From positions 1 to 64,000 of the forward strand of contig ONDE01000005.1 of the NCBI GenBank assembly GCA_900316515.1: DNA of 64,000 bases. Direction: 5' to 3'. The notes below the pieces were generated by a model, which was not told where the DNA came from, made no database searches, and was given only the letters and a program-made list of their open reading frames with translations. Positions 38,634 to 47,483 of the stretch are shown piece after piece; position 1 is the first letter of the stretch, and every line of letters begins with the position of its first letter. Both the position numbers and the translations under genes were made by a program. Source of the DNA: an uncultured Bacteroidales bacterium (GTDB taxonomy: Bacteria; Bacteroidota; Bacteroidia; Bacteroidales; P3).

Positions 38634-41549
38634 ATGAAAAAGACAGCAAGAATCCTTTGCTTTGTGGCAGTCCTGCTCCTTGTGGGCGGCAGCGCCATGG
38701 CACAGAAGTACGAGTACAAGACCTTCGACAACGACCCGCTAGGCGTGCGCGAGTACACCCTCGGCAACGGTCTAAAGGTGTTCATGAGTGTCTACAAGGA
38801 CGCTCCTCGCATCCAGACCTACATCGCCGTGCGTGCAGGCTCGAAGAACGACCCCAGCGAGACCACCGGCCTCGCCCACTACCTCGAGCACATGCTCTTC
38901 AAGGGCAGCCACCAGCTGGGCACCACCGACTGGGAACGCGAGAAAGTGGAGCTGCAGAAGATAGAGGAGCTCTACGAGGTGTACCGCAAGACCACCAACG
39001 AGGCGGCCCGCGCCGCCATCTACCACCAGATTGACAGCATCAGCTACGTGGCTTCGACCATCGCCATCGCCAACGAGTACGACAAGAGTATGACGGCCAT
39101 CGGCAGCGAGGGCACCAATGCCTTCACCAGTAACGACTACACCATGTATGTGGAGAACATCCCCGCCAACCAGCTGGAGACCTGGGCCAAGGTGGAGGGC
39201 GACCGCTTCCCCAACCTGGTGCTGCGCCTGTTCCACACCGAGTTGGAAGCCGTCTACGAGGAGAAGAACATTAGCCTGGCACAGGACAACCACCGCGTCA
39301 ACGAGGAGATGATGCGCGCCCTCTTCCCCCACCACCCCTACGGCACCCAGACCACCCTCGGCACCATCGAGCACCTGAAGAACCCCTCGATGACCAACAT
39401 CTACCGCTTCCACCACACCTACTATGTGCCCAACAACATGTGCATAGCTATGGCCGGCGACTTCAACCCCGACGAGGCCATCAAGATTATCGACAAATAC
39501 TTCGGCAGCTGGGTGCCCGGCACTGTGCCCGAGTTCAAGAAGGTGAAGGAAGAGCCCATCACCAGCCCCATCATCCGTCTTGTGAACGGTCAGGACCCCG
39601 AGAGTCTCACCATCGCCTTCCGCATCGAGGAGGGTAACGGCAGCCGCGACGCTCTGCTAGCCGAGGCTATGGAGTATGTGCTCAACAACGGCTCGTGCGG
39701 TCTCATCGACCTCAACCTCAACCAAAAACAGCTCTGCCTCGGTGCCTACGCCGGTACCTACACCCTAAACGACTACGCCGCCTTCATGCTCGGTGGTCGT
39801 CCCACCCAGGGCCAGAGCCTTGGCCAGCTGCGCGACCTGCTGCTCGAGCAGGTGGAGCTCCTGAAGGCTGGCCAGTTCGACGAGGACCTCATCAAGGCCG
39901 GCATCAACCAGCTGAAGCTCCAGATTATGAAGCAGGCCGAGAGCAACAACAGCCGCGCCTCGCAGATGGCCTACGCCTTCGTGCAGCACCAGACATGGGA
40001 CCAGGTGTGCAAGGAAATTGACGAGCTGGCCAAGATTACGAAGAAGGACATCGTCGACTTCGCCAACCGCATCTGCAAGGACAACAACTACGTCATCGTC
40101 TACAAGCATCAGGATGCCCCAGACCCCGTTACCAAGGTGGTCAAGCCCGCCATCACCCCCATCAGCGTGAGCCGCGACAACGAGAGCGCTTTCCTGGCCG
40201 AGGTGAAAGCCGATGCCGCCAAGGCCAAACCCATACAGCCCGTTTTTGTCAACTTCAAGAAAGACCTGCAGAAGGGCAAGACCGCCAACGGCGGCGAGGT
40301 GCTTTACGTGAAGAACGTCGAAAACGGCACCTTCAACCTGCAGTACTACTTCGATTTCGGCAACTCGGCCGACAAGACCATCGACCTGGCCGCCGACCTG
40401 GTGGAGTACCTCAACACCGACCGTCACACCGCCGAGCAGCTGCAGGAAGAGTTCTACAAGCTGGCTTGCTCTTGGAACCTTAGCGTGGGTGGCGAGACCA
40501 TCGTCGTTAGCATCAGCGGTTTGGCCGAGAATATGGAGAAGGCCATGACCCTGGTGGAGGAGATTATGGCCGGCTGCCAGCCCAACGACGAAGCTCTCTC
40601 GATGCTTGTGGAGCGCCTCATCAAGAGCCGCACCGACAACAAGACCAACCAGCGTGCCGCTTTCCGCGCCCTGAACACCTATGGTATCTACGGCGAGGAA
40701 TATATTAAGGAGAACACCGAGAGCGACGCTAAGTTGCGCAGCTACACCGCCAAGCAGCTTACCGACGCCATCCACAACCTGTTCAACTACAAGCACCGCG
40801 TGCTCTACTATGGCCCGCTGACCATCAAGGAAGCCACCGCCGCTGTCGACCGCATCCACAAGGTGAAACCCACCAAGGAGGTGCCCGCCAACAAAGTGTA
40901 CCAGCCCCAGGCTACCAACGAGAACGAGGTGCTCTTTGTGAACTATGACGCCAAGAACGTCTACCTCACCGAATACTTCCGCGGCGAGCAGTTCAGCACT
41001 CCGCTCGTGCCGAAGGTGAACCTCTTCAACGAGTACTTCGGAGGCTCGATGAACGCCATCGTATTCCAGGAGATGCGCGAGAAACGCTCGCTCGCCTACA
41101 GCGCCAGCAGCTATTACACCTATAGAAACCGTAAGGACGGCTGGTTCTACAACAGCGCCAATATCATCACCCAGACCGACAAGCTCTTCGATGCTCTCGA
41201 CGCCTACGAAGAACTCTTCAACGATATGCCTGTGGCCGAAGCCAACTTCAAGCTGGCCAAGGATGCCCTTATTGCAGGCAGCCGCACCAACCGCACCACC
41301 AAGTTCGTCATCATCAGTAACTATCTATACTGTGAAAAACTCGGCCTGAAAGAACCTCTCAACAAGCAGAACTTCCAGGCTTACCAGAAGATGACAATGC
41401 AGGACCTCGTCAACTTCCAGAAGCAGTACATCAAAGGTCAGAAGAAGCGCTACCTCGTGCTCGGCAAGGAGAGCGAGATTGACTTCAACCGCCTCGCCAA
41501 GTTCGGCAAAGTGAAGAAACTCACCCTCGATGAAATCTTCGGATATTAA
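38634..41549 (+). CDS. M16 family (pitrilysin-like) zinc metallopeptidase
   Basis: 971 residues. Signal peptide (1-23, ending SAMAQ), so periplasmic or outer-membrane associated. The inverted zinc motif HxxEH is His82-Tyr-Leu-Glu85-His86 in GLAHYLEHMLFKGS, and the third ligand should be a Glu in HTELEAVYEEKN. Two M16 halves are present: the catalytic N-terminal unit and a C-terminal unit (from about 540) with EMREKRSLAYSASSYYTYR. Such enzymes degrade peptides inside a closed chamber. The gene follows the T9SS cargo gene by 34 bases and overlaps the next gene by 20 bases. Confidence 0.95.
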   Translation: MKKTARILCFVAVLLLVGGSAMAQKYEYKTFDNDPLGVREYTLGNGLKVFMSVYKDAPRIQTYIAVRAGSKNDPSETTGLAHYLEHMLFKGSHQLGTTDWEREKVELQKIEELYEVYRKTTNEAARAAIYHQIDSISYVASTIAIANEYDKSMTAIGSEGTNAFTSNDYTMYVENIPANQLETWAKVEGDRFPNLVLRLFHTELEAVYEEKNISLAQDNHRVNEEMMRALFPHHPYGTQTTLGTIEHLKNPSMTNIYRFHHTYYVPNNMCIAMAGDFNPDEAIKIIDKYFGSWVPGTVPEFKKVKEEPITSPIIRLVNGQDPESLTIAFRIEEGNGSRDALLAEAMEYVLNNGSCGLIDLNLNQKQLCLGAYAGTYTLNDYAAFMLGGRPTQGQSLGQLRDLLLEQVELLKAGQFDEDLIKAGINQLKLQIMKQAESNNSRASQMAYAFVQHQTWDQVCKEIDELAKITKKDIVDFANRICKDNNYVIVYKHQDAPDPVTKVVKPAITPISVSRDNESAFLAEVKADAAKAKPIQPVFVNFKKDLQKGKTANGGEVLYVKNVENGTFNLQYYFDFGNSADKTIDLAADLVEYLNTDRHTAEQLQEEFYKLACSWNLSVGGETIVVSISGLAENMEKAMTLVEEIMAGCQPNDEALSMLVERLIKSRTDNKTNQRAAFRALNTYGIYGEEYIKENTESDAKLRSYTAKQLTDAIHNLFNYKHRVLYYGPLTIKEATAAVDRIHKVKPTKEVPANKVYQPQATNENEVLFVNYDAKNVYLTEYFRGEQFSTPLVPKVNLFNEYFGGSMNAIVFQEMREKRSLAYSASSYYTYRNRKDGWFYNSANIITQTDKLFDALDAYEELFNDMPVAEANFKLAKDALIAGSRTNRTTKFVIISNYLYCEKLGLKEPLNKQNFQAYQKMTMQDLVNFQKQYIKGQKKRYLVLGKESEIDFNRLAKFGKVKKLTLDEIFGY

Positions 41550-43134
41550 ATCCAAAATACTGAACAACAAGGGCGGCATAGTGGCCGCCCTTGTCATTAT
41601 CGGCCTCGGTCTGCTGCTGGGAGTCCGCTCCATCGACCGTGTGCCGTCGAGCATTCACTCCTGGGCACAGTCCGACTGGTACGCCATCTCTCTCGGCTTC
41701 ACCCACAACGGCTACGACCTCTTCCACCCCGAGACGATGATCTACAACAAGCAGTTCCCCTCGATGTGGAAGGAGGCCAGCAACGATACCGTCACCTCGG
41801 CCGATTTTCCTATCCACGGATTTATCATAGCATTGCTCATGGGCCTCTTCGGCACCACGGCACCGTGGGTCTACCGTCTCTGGACCCTGCTGTGCAGCCT
41901 GACAGGCATGTGGTTCCTCTACCTTCTGGGGCGTCGTGTGACACGCTCGAACCTCAAAGCAATTGCCGTGGTGGCAGTGGCCATGCTGTCACCACTATAT
42001 GCCTACTATTTCGCCAACTACTTGCCATCTGCCCCTTCCGTCGCCTGCGTGCTGACGGGTCTGTGGGCCTACGTGAAACACCGTCAGGAGGGCAATGACC
42101 GCCTATGGCATCTCGCCATGTCTATGCTCACCCTGGGCGCACTGATTCGCACCTCTCAGGCAGTGGTGCTGGTGGCCGTCTGCGGCTTCGAGCTGCTGCG
42201 CATATTCCGCCATGAGACCTCCTTCTGGAACAAGGTTCCTGCCGTACTGCTCAGCGCCGCCGCCATCGGCGGCTACCTGCTGTGGAACGCCCACCTGCGT
42301 GCCGAGCACGGCACCCTCTTCCTCTCCGAACTCTTGCCGCTGCGCGGATGGGACGACATCGCAACCTCATGGCAACGCTACAGCACCGTGTACTTCAGCC
42401 TACCACAACAGATTCTCATTATCGCCATTACGGTGGCGGCAACAATATTCGCCATTCTAAACCGAAAGAACCACCGCAACGACAACCATTCCCTGCCGCT
42501 TTGGCTGCTATGGGCCGTATGGCTCTTCGGCGAACTGCTTTTCCTCATCGCAATGGGCTACCAGTTCATCGACCACGAATACTATTTCCTCGACAGTTTC
42601 TACCTGCCAGTGGTTGTGGGGCTGGTACTGCTTGCGACGCGCATACCGCTGCCGAAGAGAACAGGCTGGCAGGCCGTCACACTGGCCTGCATGCTGGCGG
42701 CAGCGTGGTCCATGTACCACGCCACTAATCTCCTGCTGAAAGAACGCTCGCAAGGCTGGGACCTGGCGCTGATTTGTCACCACAACTACGAGGGCAGCGA
42801 CCAATGGCTCGACGAGCTTGGCATCAGCCGCGACGCACGCATACTCTCTGTAGCTTCCTACCCACAGAATCCACCATTCCTTCTTATGGGACGCAAAGGT
42901 TACACTGCACAATGGATGGGCGACGGCTACGACATGTCACCCATGCTCACCAGTGCCCTGCAGTTCCCGTTCGACTATGTAATTACCGAAGAATGGTACC
43001 TCAAGGAGCGCTTCGACCAGTACCGTGTGGTGTTCGAAAGACTCAAGCCAGTGGCATCTTACGGTGCACTGTGGCTATGCACAGCAGCCGACACCGTTGT
43101 GAACAGTGGTCCCGACGACTTCTTCACTCAATGA
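41530..43134 (+). CDS. GT-C type (GT39/ArnT-like) membrane glycosyltransferase
   Basis: 534 residues. About 10-12 membrane segments, starting VAALVIIGLGLLLGV. The first periplasmic loop holds SIHSWAQSDWYAISLGF and FHPET; the acidic residues after the first membrane helix, needed by polyprenyl-sugar-using GT-C enzymes, fit this region. A C-terminal soluble domain (about 400-534) follows. It probably moves a sugar from a lipid carrier to a protein or glycan in the periplasm; substrate unknown. It overlaps the M16 gene by 20 bases and its 3' end overlaps the convergent GH16-like gene by 11 bases. Confidence 0.8.
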   Translation: MKSSDIKSKILNNKGGIVAALVIIGLGLLLGVRSIDRVPSSIHSWAQSDWYAISLGFTHNGYDLFHPETMIYNKQFPSMWKEASNDTVTSADFPIHGFIIALLMGLFGTTAPWVYRLWTLLCSLTGMWFLYLLGRRVTRSNLKAIAVVAVAMLSPLYAYYFANYLPSAPSVACVLTGLWAYVKHRQEGNDRLWHLAMSMLTLGALIRTSQAVVLVAVCGFELLRIFRHETSFWNKVPAVLLSAAAIGGYLLWNAHLRAEHGTLFLSELLPLRGWDDIATSWQRYSTVYFSLPQQILIIAITVAATIFAILNRKNHRNDNHSLPLWLLWAVWLFGELLFLIAMGYQFIDHEYYFLDSFYLPVVVGLVLLATRIPLPKRTGWQAVTLACMLAAAWSMYHATNLLLKERSQGWDLALICHHNYEGSDQWLDELGISRDARILSVASYPQNPPFLLMGRKGYTAQWMGDGYDMSPMLTSALQFPFDYVITEEWYLKERFDQYRVVFERLKPVASYGALWLCTAADTVVNSGPDDFFTQ

Positions 43135-45091
43135 CTATCTCGTAGATGCGACCCTCGATGTCGCTGGCGTTGAATGGTATCAGCCCCTGCTTGTAGACCT
43201 CGGGGGGCCACCACTCAGAGTAGTGGTATTCCTGCGTTATGACACACAACATCTGGTTGTTGGGGATAGACGTATAACGGTCGCTCATATAGCCCACCAC
43301 ACGCATGTGCTCCGGGTCCGGACCCAGACGCCATATTATCTCTTTGGGTCTCCACTCTATCTCGTAGTAGTACACATCCTCGTCGAAGATGCTGTTTGGC
43401 ACCGCAGTTTTTGTGGTGAGAGCTTTGTATGTGTCATACCAACGCATCGCCTCAAAACGCTGGCCTTGGTAGGCGATGCTTGTCAGACCTGCCTTGTACT
43501 CTTTCGGTTCGTGGCAAGCCAAGTCCCAGTTAGTACAGCAGAACATCACGTCGCTGTTGGAACGCCCGTCCTCCACCTTTGAGCCACGCTCTCCTCCAGC
43601 GTAATAGTCCGTGGGCCAATAGCGCGATGCCTTCACTATCTCGATGTCAATCTCTGAATAACGGTCGCACAGATGCCAGTTCGGTTGGGCGCTCTCGTCG
43701 TTCTTGTCCAGATAGCCGCCATGATAGCTGGGACGCCGTATGTTCCACGGGCTCTCGTCCTGGTAGATAAGCCAGAAAGCGTAGGTCAGGCCGTTCCACA
43801 GATTCTCCTTGTTGAGCATGGGTGGGAACTTTATCTTGCCACGATACTTGCCATAGGCGAAGCCTACGCGTGTCTTCACTCCTGTCGATTCCTTCTTCGG
43901 ATACTCCACCCCACGGTTGCCGGGGTTTACAATCGAGATATAATCGCCCTCCGCCGACGGCAACACCGTGCTGCCCGGCACATCGGTTATGTGCGGGTAG
44001 TCGTACACCAGCAGTGTGCTGTCGTACCGTGTAGCGCCGGCATCATATTCGGCCATAGTATAGTCGTCGATGTCGCACACCAATGGTATATTACGCAGAG
44101 TATACTGCTGGCTCACGGCAGGGAAGAACTGCTGGTACAGCGCACGGCGATACAGCAGACTGTCGCCACCCACTCGGCCATATTCCTCGTGCTTGGCACG
44201 GTAGGCCTTGCGTATCTGTGTTTCGTCGATGAAGACCCCCTGCTGCGGAGTGATGACAGCACGCGTGCGCAGCATCTTCGAGCCTCGGACTATCGATATA
44301 TGCCTGCTGGAATTGGCGAAGAACCATTGGTACGGATTGACGAAGTGGCTGTCGGCATCGGTGAGGTTGATATGCTGTATGTACTCAGGCACCTGCTTCA
44401 AGCCCTCATCGTCGCACACCACCAGCAGGAACGAGTAGAGCCCCGTGCGCGGGTTGCGTTTCCATCGGTGATTCACCGTCCCACCCTCATGGCGCCGCTC
44501 GTTGAGCACCCAGCGGGTATCGAGGAACAACTGCTCCTCGAGCGTGCGATTGTTCTGCGGTGCGGCCACCTGGCTCACATAGCGGAACCAGTGGGTATCG
44601 CCCCTTATCTCGCGCTCTATGGCTTTCAATGCCTCGAGGCTGATGTCGTAGCGCTCCAGGTCGACACCATAGTACACCTTCTCGTCGCGCGGATTACCCA
44701 CAATGCGGAAACTGTCAACAATATGTCCGTCGGCGGGGACTGGCTTGAATCCCACAGAGACATCCTCCCACGAACCATAGAAATTCTCGTGGCACAGCGT
44801 GTCGCTCTCGTCAAACTTGTAGCTCTCGTTCTGATAGAATATCTTGTAATAGAGCCGACGGCCGCTCACGGTATCGTACACGAAATGGTAATACTCGTCT
44901 CCGCCGGGCAAAACAACACCCTCCAGCACGGCGTTCCCAAGGTCCATGTCAAGGCTGACGGTATCGCCCTCGTGGCCTACCATAGGGTCGAACTGGCGCA
45001 CCTTGTCGGCGCTGCAGGCAGCTAAAAGCAGAAAACAGAAGACTGGAACAACTCTGTTCCACCAGGATACACGCGATACCGACCTGCCCAT
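43124..45091 (-). CDS. GH16-like lipoprotein
   Basis: 655 residues from ATG 45091. The frame is open further upstream, but that part overlaps the GreA-like gene in another frame, and the chosen start gives a lipoprotein signal with lipobox LLLAACS (Cys about 26). The N-terminal half is unrecognised. The C-terminal half (about 400-655) resembles the GH16 jelly-roll: KIKFPPMLNKENLWNGLTYA, the catalytic signature Glu480-Ile-Asp482-Ile-Glu484 (SEIDIEIVK), and VYYYEIEWRPKEIIWRLG. GH16 enzymes cut beta-glucans and related glycans; activity here is inferred. Start and upstream stop overlap as TGATG. Confidence 0.75.
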   Translation of the reverse strand: MGRSVSRVSWWNRVVPVFCFLLLAACSADKVRQFDPMVGHEGDTVSLDMDLGNAVLEGVVLPGGDEYYHFVYDTVSGRRLYYKIFYQNESYKFDESDTLCHENFYGSWEDVSVGFKPVPADGHIVDSFRIVGNPRDEKVYYGVDLERYDISLEALKAIEREIRGDTHWFRYVSQVAAPQNNRTLEEQLFLDTRWVLNERRHEGGTVNHRWKRNPRTGLYSFLLVVCDDEGLKQVPEYIQHINLTDADSHFVNPYQWFFANSSRHISIVRGSKMLRTRAVITPQQGVFIDETQIRKAYRAKHEEYGRVGGDSLLYRRALYQQFFPAVSQQYTLRNIPLVCDIDDYTMAEYDAGATRYDSTLLVYDYPHITDVPGSTVLPSAEGDYISIVNPGNRGVEYPKKESTGVKTRVGFAYGKYRGKIKFPPMLNKENLWNGLTYAFWLIYQDESPWNIRRPSYHGGYLDKNDESAQPNWHLCDRYSEIDIEIVKASRYWPTDYYAGGERGSKVEDGRSNSDVMFCCTNWDLACHEPKEYKAGLTSIAYQGQRFEAMRWYDTYKALTTKTAVPNSIFDEDVYYYEIEWRPKEIIWRLGPDPEHMRVVGYMSDRYTSIPNNQMLCVITQEYHYSEWWPPEVYKQGLIPFNASDIEGRIYEIVIE

Positions 45092-45543
45092 CACATCACC
45101 TCCATCACCGTTTGCGTCTGTCCGTTGATGGTAATGGTCTCGCCCACCCTCTTGCCCTTCAGGGCAATATATATGGGTGTTTGGGCCGAGATGGCGAAAT
45201 AAACCTCGTTGCCCACCATGAACTTGCCCGCACCGATAGAGAGCAGGAACTTCTGCCGGTCGGTAACTACAACGGCGCCATGCTCGGCGGTGTCGAATGG
45301 CGGAAGTTTGAGGAGGTCCTGCAGCGAGCGTATGCCTGCCAAGGCATTGCTGTACTGACGGGCATACATATCGCGGCTGCGCATCATCTTGGTGCGGTAC
45401 GAGTCGTAGCGGTCCACGTTGGCACCATAGTCGTTGCTCTGCTGCTGCGCCGAGTCCATCTCCTGCTTGGCAATAGAAGCGATATGCTCCTGCTGTTCGA
45501 TGCAGGAGCATATCACTTGTTGGCGTTTTTCTTCGCGTGTCAT
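45091..45543 (-). CDS. GreA/GreB C-terminal-like protein
   Basis: 150 residues. A long N-terminal helical hairpin (about 1-75: IEQQEHIASIAKQEMDSAQQ, YRTKMMRSRDMYARQYSNAL) is followed by a small beta domain with VGNEVYFAISAQTPIYIALK and GKRVGETITINGQTQTVMEV, like the FKBP-type C-terminal domain of GreA transcription elongation factors. In true GreA the helical hairpin enters the RNA polymerase channel; here it is reversed in detail and the acidic tip is not evident, so a role in transcription is uncertain. Coupled to the GH16-like gene by a one-base overlap. Confidence 0.7.
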   Translation of the reverse strand: MTREEKRQQVICSCIEQQEHIASIAKQEMDSAQQQSNDYGANVDRYDSYRTKMMRSRDMYARQYSNALAGIRSLQDLLKLPPFDTAEHGAVVVTDRQKFLLSIGAGKFMVGNEVYFAISAQTPIYIALKGKRVGETITINGQTQTVMEVM

Positions 45544-45547
45544 AGAA

Positions 45548-45579
45548 TCTAGATTGTCTAGAATATCTAGATTATCTAG
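45548..45579. repeat. TCTAGAnnn 9-bp tandem repeat
   Basis: Units TCTAGATTG, TCTAGAATA, TCTAGATTA, TCTAG: period 9. The TTA at 45572-45574 is the stop codon (TAA on the minus strand) of the aminotransferase, so the repeat reaches into its last codons. Confidence 0.8.
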
Positions 45580-46789
45580 TCCTGCCGGGATACTCCTTCA
45601 ATGCCACCTCGAGGCACTTGATAGCCTTCTTGAGATCCTCGATGCAGATGCAGTAGGTGATACGGGCCTGATGGCGTCCGCGCTCGGGGTCGACATAGAA
45701 ACCCGTGGCGGGAGCCAGCATGACGGTAGCACCCTCATAGCTGAAGTCCGTCAGCAGCCACTGGCAGAACTTGTCGCTGTCGTCCACCGGCAGGTCGATG
45801 ACAGTGTAGAAAGCACCCTTGGGCATCGGGCAGAAACAGCCGGGAATCTTGTTCACCCCCTCGACGATGACGTTGCGGCGGGCGATGTATTCCTTCTGCA
45901 CCTTGTCGAAATACTCCTGCGGAGTCTCGACGGCAGCCTCGGCGAAAATCTGGCCGAACGACGGGGGGGAGAGACGGGCCTGGGCCAGACGCATGGCTAT
46001 GGCGTAGACCTCGCTGTTGCGCGTCACCATGCAGCCCACACGGGCACCGCAGGCGCTATAGCGCTTCGACACCGAGTCGAACAGGATGACATTGCGCTCC
46101 AATCCTTCGAGCTGCATGACGCTGAAATGCTTCTCGCCGTCGTAGCAGAACTCGCGGTACACCTCGTCGGCAAAGAGGTACAGGTCGTACTTCTTCACCA
46201 GGCCGGCAACCTTAAGCAGCTCCTCGTGGGTGTAGAGGTAACCCGTGGGGTTGTTGGGGTTGCAGATCATGATGGCCTTGGTGCGCGGCGTGATGGCTTT
46301 CTCGAAGTCCTCGATGGGAGGCAGGGCGAAGCCGGTCTTGATGTCGCTGGGAATGGTGACAATCTTGGCGTCGCACAGCTTGGCGAAGGTGTTATAGTTG
46401 GTGTAGTAAGGCTCGGGGATGATGATTTCGTCGCCGGGGTTCAGACACACGGTGAAGGCCATCTGAAGGGCCTCGCTGCCGCCGGTGGTGACGATAATCT
46501 GGTTGGGGGTGACATCGATACCGTGGCGATGGTAATAGTTGCACAGGGCGCGACGGTAGCTGGGGATACCGGCCGAATGGCTGTACTCGAGAACACCGTT
46601 CCACTGCGGCAGCGAGGCGGCATTCTCGGCAAGGGCCTTGAGGGCACCCTTGGGGGTCTCGATATCGGGCTGGCCGATATTCAGGTGGTACACGTGCACA
46701 CCACGCTCCTTGGCGGCATCGGCAAAGGGGACAAGCTTGCGGATTGCCGACTGCGGCAAATCAAGTCCTTTATTGGAAATACTGGGCAT
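45572..46789 (-). CDS. Class I/II PLP-dependent aminotransferase (AspC-like)
   Basis: 405 residues, normal length. It moves an amino group from an amino acid to a 2-oxoacid, probably aspartate/2-oxoglutarate or a related pair. Fold-type I motifs: VYHLNIGQPDIETP, TTGGSEALQMAF, EPYYTNY, MICNPNNPTGYL, FADEVYREF, the PLP lysine in DSVSKRYSACGARVG, and the C-terminal ARITYCI arginine that binds the substrate carboxylate. It stands between a DUF1573 gene and the GreA-like gene on the minus strand. The stop codon is provided by a TCTAGA repeat. Confidence 0.93.
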   Translation of the reverse strand: MPSISNKGLDLPQSAIRKLVPFADAAKERGVHVYHLNIGQPDIETPKGALKALAENAASLPQWNGVLEYSHSAGIPSYRRALCNYYHRHGIDVTPNQIIVTTGGSEALQMAFTVCLNPGDEIIIPEPYYTNYNTFAKLCDAKIVTIPSDIKTGFALPPIEDFEKAITPRTKAIMICNPNNPTGYLYTHEELLKVAGLVKKYDLYLFADEVYREFCYDGEKHFSVMQLEGLERNVILFDSVSKRYSACGARVGCMVTRNSEVYAIAMRLAQARLSPPSFGQIFAEAAVETPQEYFDKVQKEYIARRNVIVEGVNKIPGCFCPMPKGAFYTVIDLPVDDSDKFCQWLLTDFSYEGATVMLAPATGFYVDPERGRHQARITYCICIEDLKKAIKCLEVALKEYPGRTR

Positions 46790-46816
46790 TGTTCTCTGGT
46801 TTAAATTATTGAAAGA

Positions 46817-47326
46817 CTATCTGCGGATGGGTTCGGCAACCTTTGCGGGCTCGGCAGCCTTGACAGGTGCCACAGGCTTTGCCTCGACCTTCTTCTGCTC
46901 CTGCTTGACGGGCTCAGGGCTGACGGTGTCAGCCTTCACATTACCCTTGATGCGCAGCACCACACGGGGATTGTCGACAGCGTTGCTGGTGACGGTGACG
47001 GTCTTCGAGAAGCCACCCACATTGTTGGTGTTGTAGTGCACCTTGATAACGCCGCTCTGGCCGGGCATCACGGGCTTCTGGGTGTAGCTGGGGGTCGTGC
47101 AGCCGCACGAGGCCTTCACGTTCTGGAGGATGAGGGGTTCGTTGCCGTCGTTCCAGAAGGTGAACTCGCAGTCACCGTTGCCGCCTTTGTTGATGGTGCC
47201 ATACTGGTGTTCCATCTCTTCGAAACGGATCTTGGCGCCGTTGGCGGGCACCTCTTTCTTCTCTTCCTGTGCACCGGCAATGTAAGCCATGGTGGCAAAC
47301 AGGCAAATCAATGCAAACTTTTTCAT
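46817..47326 (-). CDS. DUF1573 domain-containing secreted protein
   Basis: 169 residues. Signal peptide (1-19, ending IAGAQ). The DUF1573 beta-sandwich follows (about 35-130), with FEEMEHQYGTINKGGNGDCE, the conserved NVKASCGCTTPSY and GQSGVIKVHYNTNNVGGFSK. The C-terminus is a Lys/Pro/Ala-rich tail (VKQEQKKVEAKPVAPVKAA), perhaps contacting peptidoglycan. Periplasmic or surface protein of unknown function, common in Bacteroidota. It lies 27 bases before the aminotransferase gene. Confidence 0.93.
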   Translation of the reverse strand: MKKFALICLFATMAYIAGAQEEKKEVPANGAKIRFEEMEHQYGTINKGGNGDCEFTFWNDGNEPLILQNVKASCGCTTPSYTQKPVMPGQSGVIKVHYNTNNVGGFSKTVTVTSNAVDNPRVVLRIKGNVKADTVSPEPVKQEQKKVEAKPVAPVKAAEPAKVAEPIRR

Positions 47327-47483
47327 GTTATCAATGTTTATTGTTGTTTATTATTCAATTGTTTATGGCTCTTTTAGGCACCGCTGCCTTCAATTGCCAG
47401 TCTGCAAAAATACTAAAAATTTAGTACATGCAGATATTTTTTTCTTGCAAATAAAGTTAAACCTTCCATTCTTCACTTAATTC

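Noticed and set aside
39765-40859. 364-codon open frame opposite the M16 peptidase gene
   Set aside because: The plus-strand gene has clear catalytic motifs and GC-rich codon bias; the antisense frame is a by-product rich in Leu, Val, Gly and His.
43673-45025. 450-codon open frame opposite the GH16-like gene
   Set aside because: No start signal or recognised motif, and the opposite strand has a lipoprotein signal and the EIDIE motif.
45092-45511. Upstream extension of the GH16-like lipoprotein frame by 140 codons
   Set aside because: It overlaps the GreA-like gene in another frame, is rich in Arg, His and Cys as expected for a shadow frame, and the start at 45091 gives a proper lipoprotein signal.
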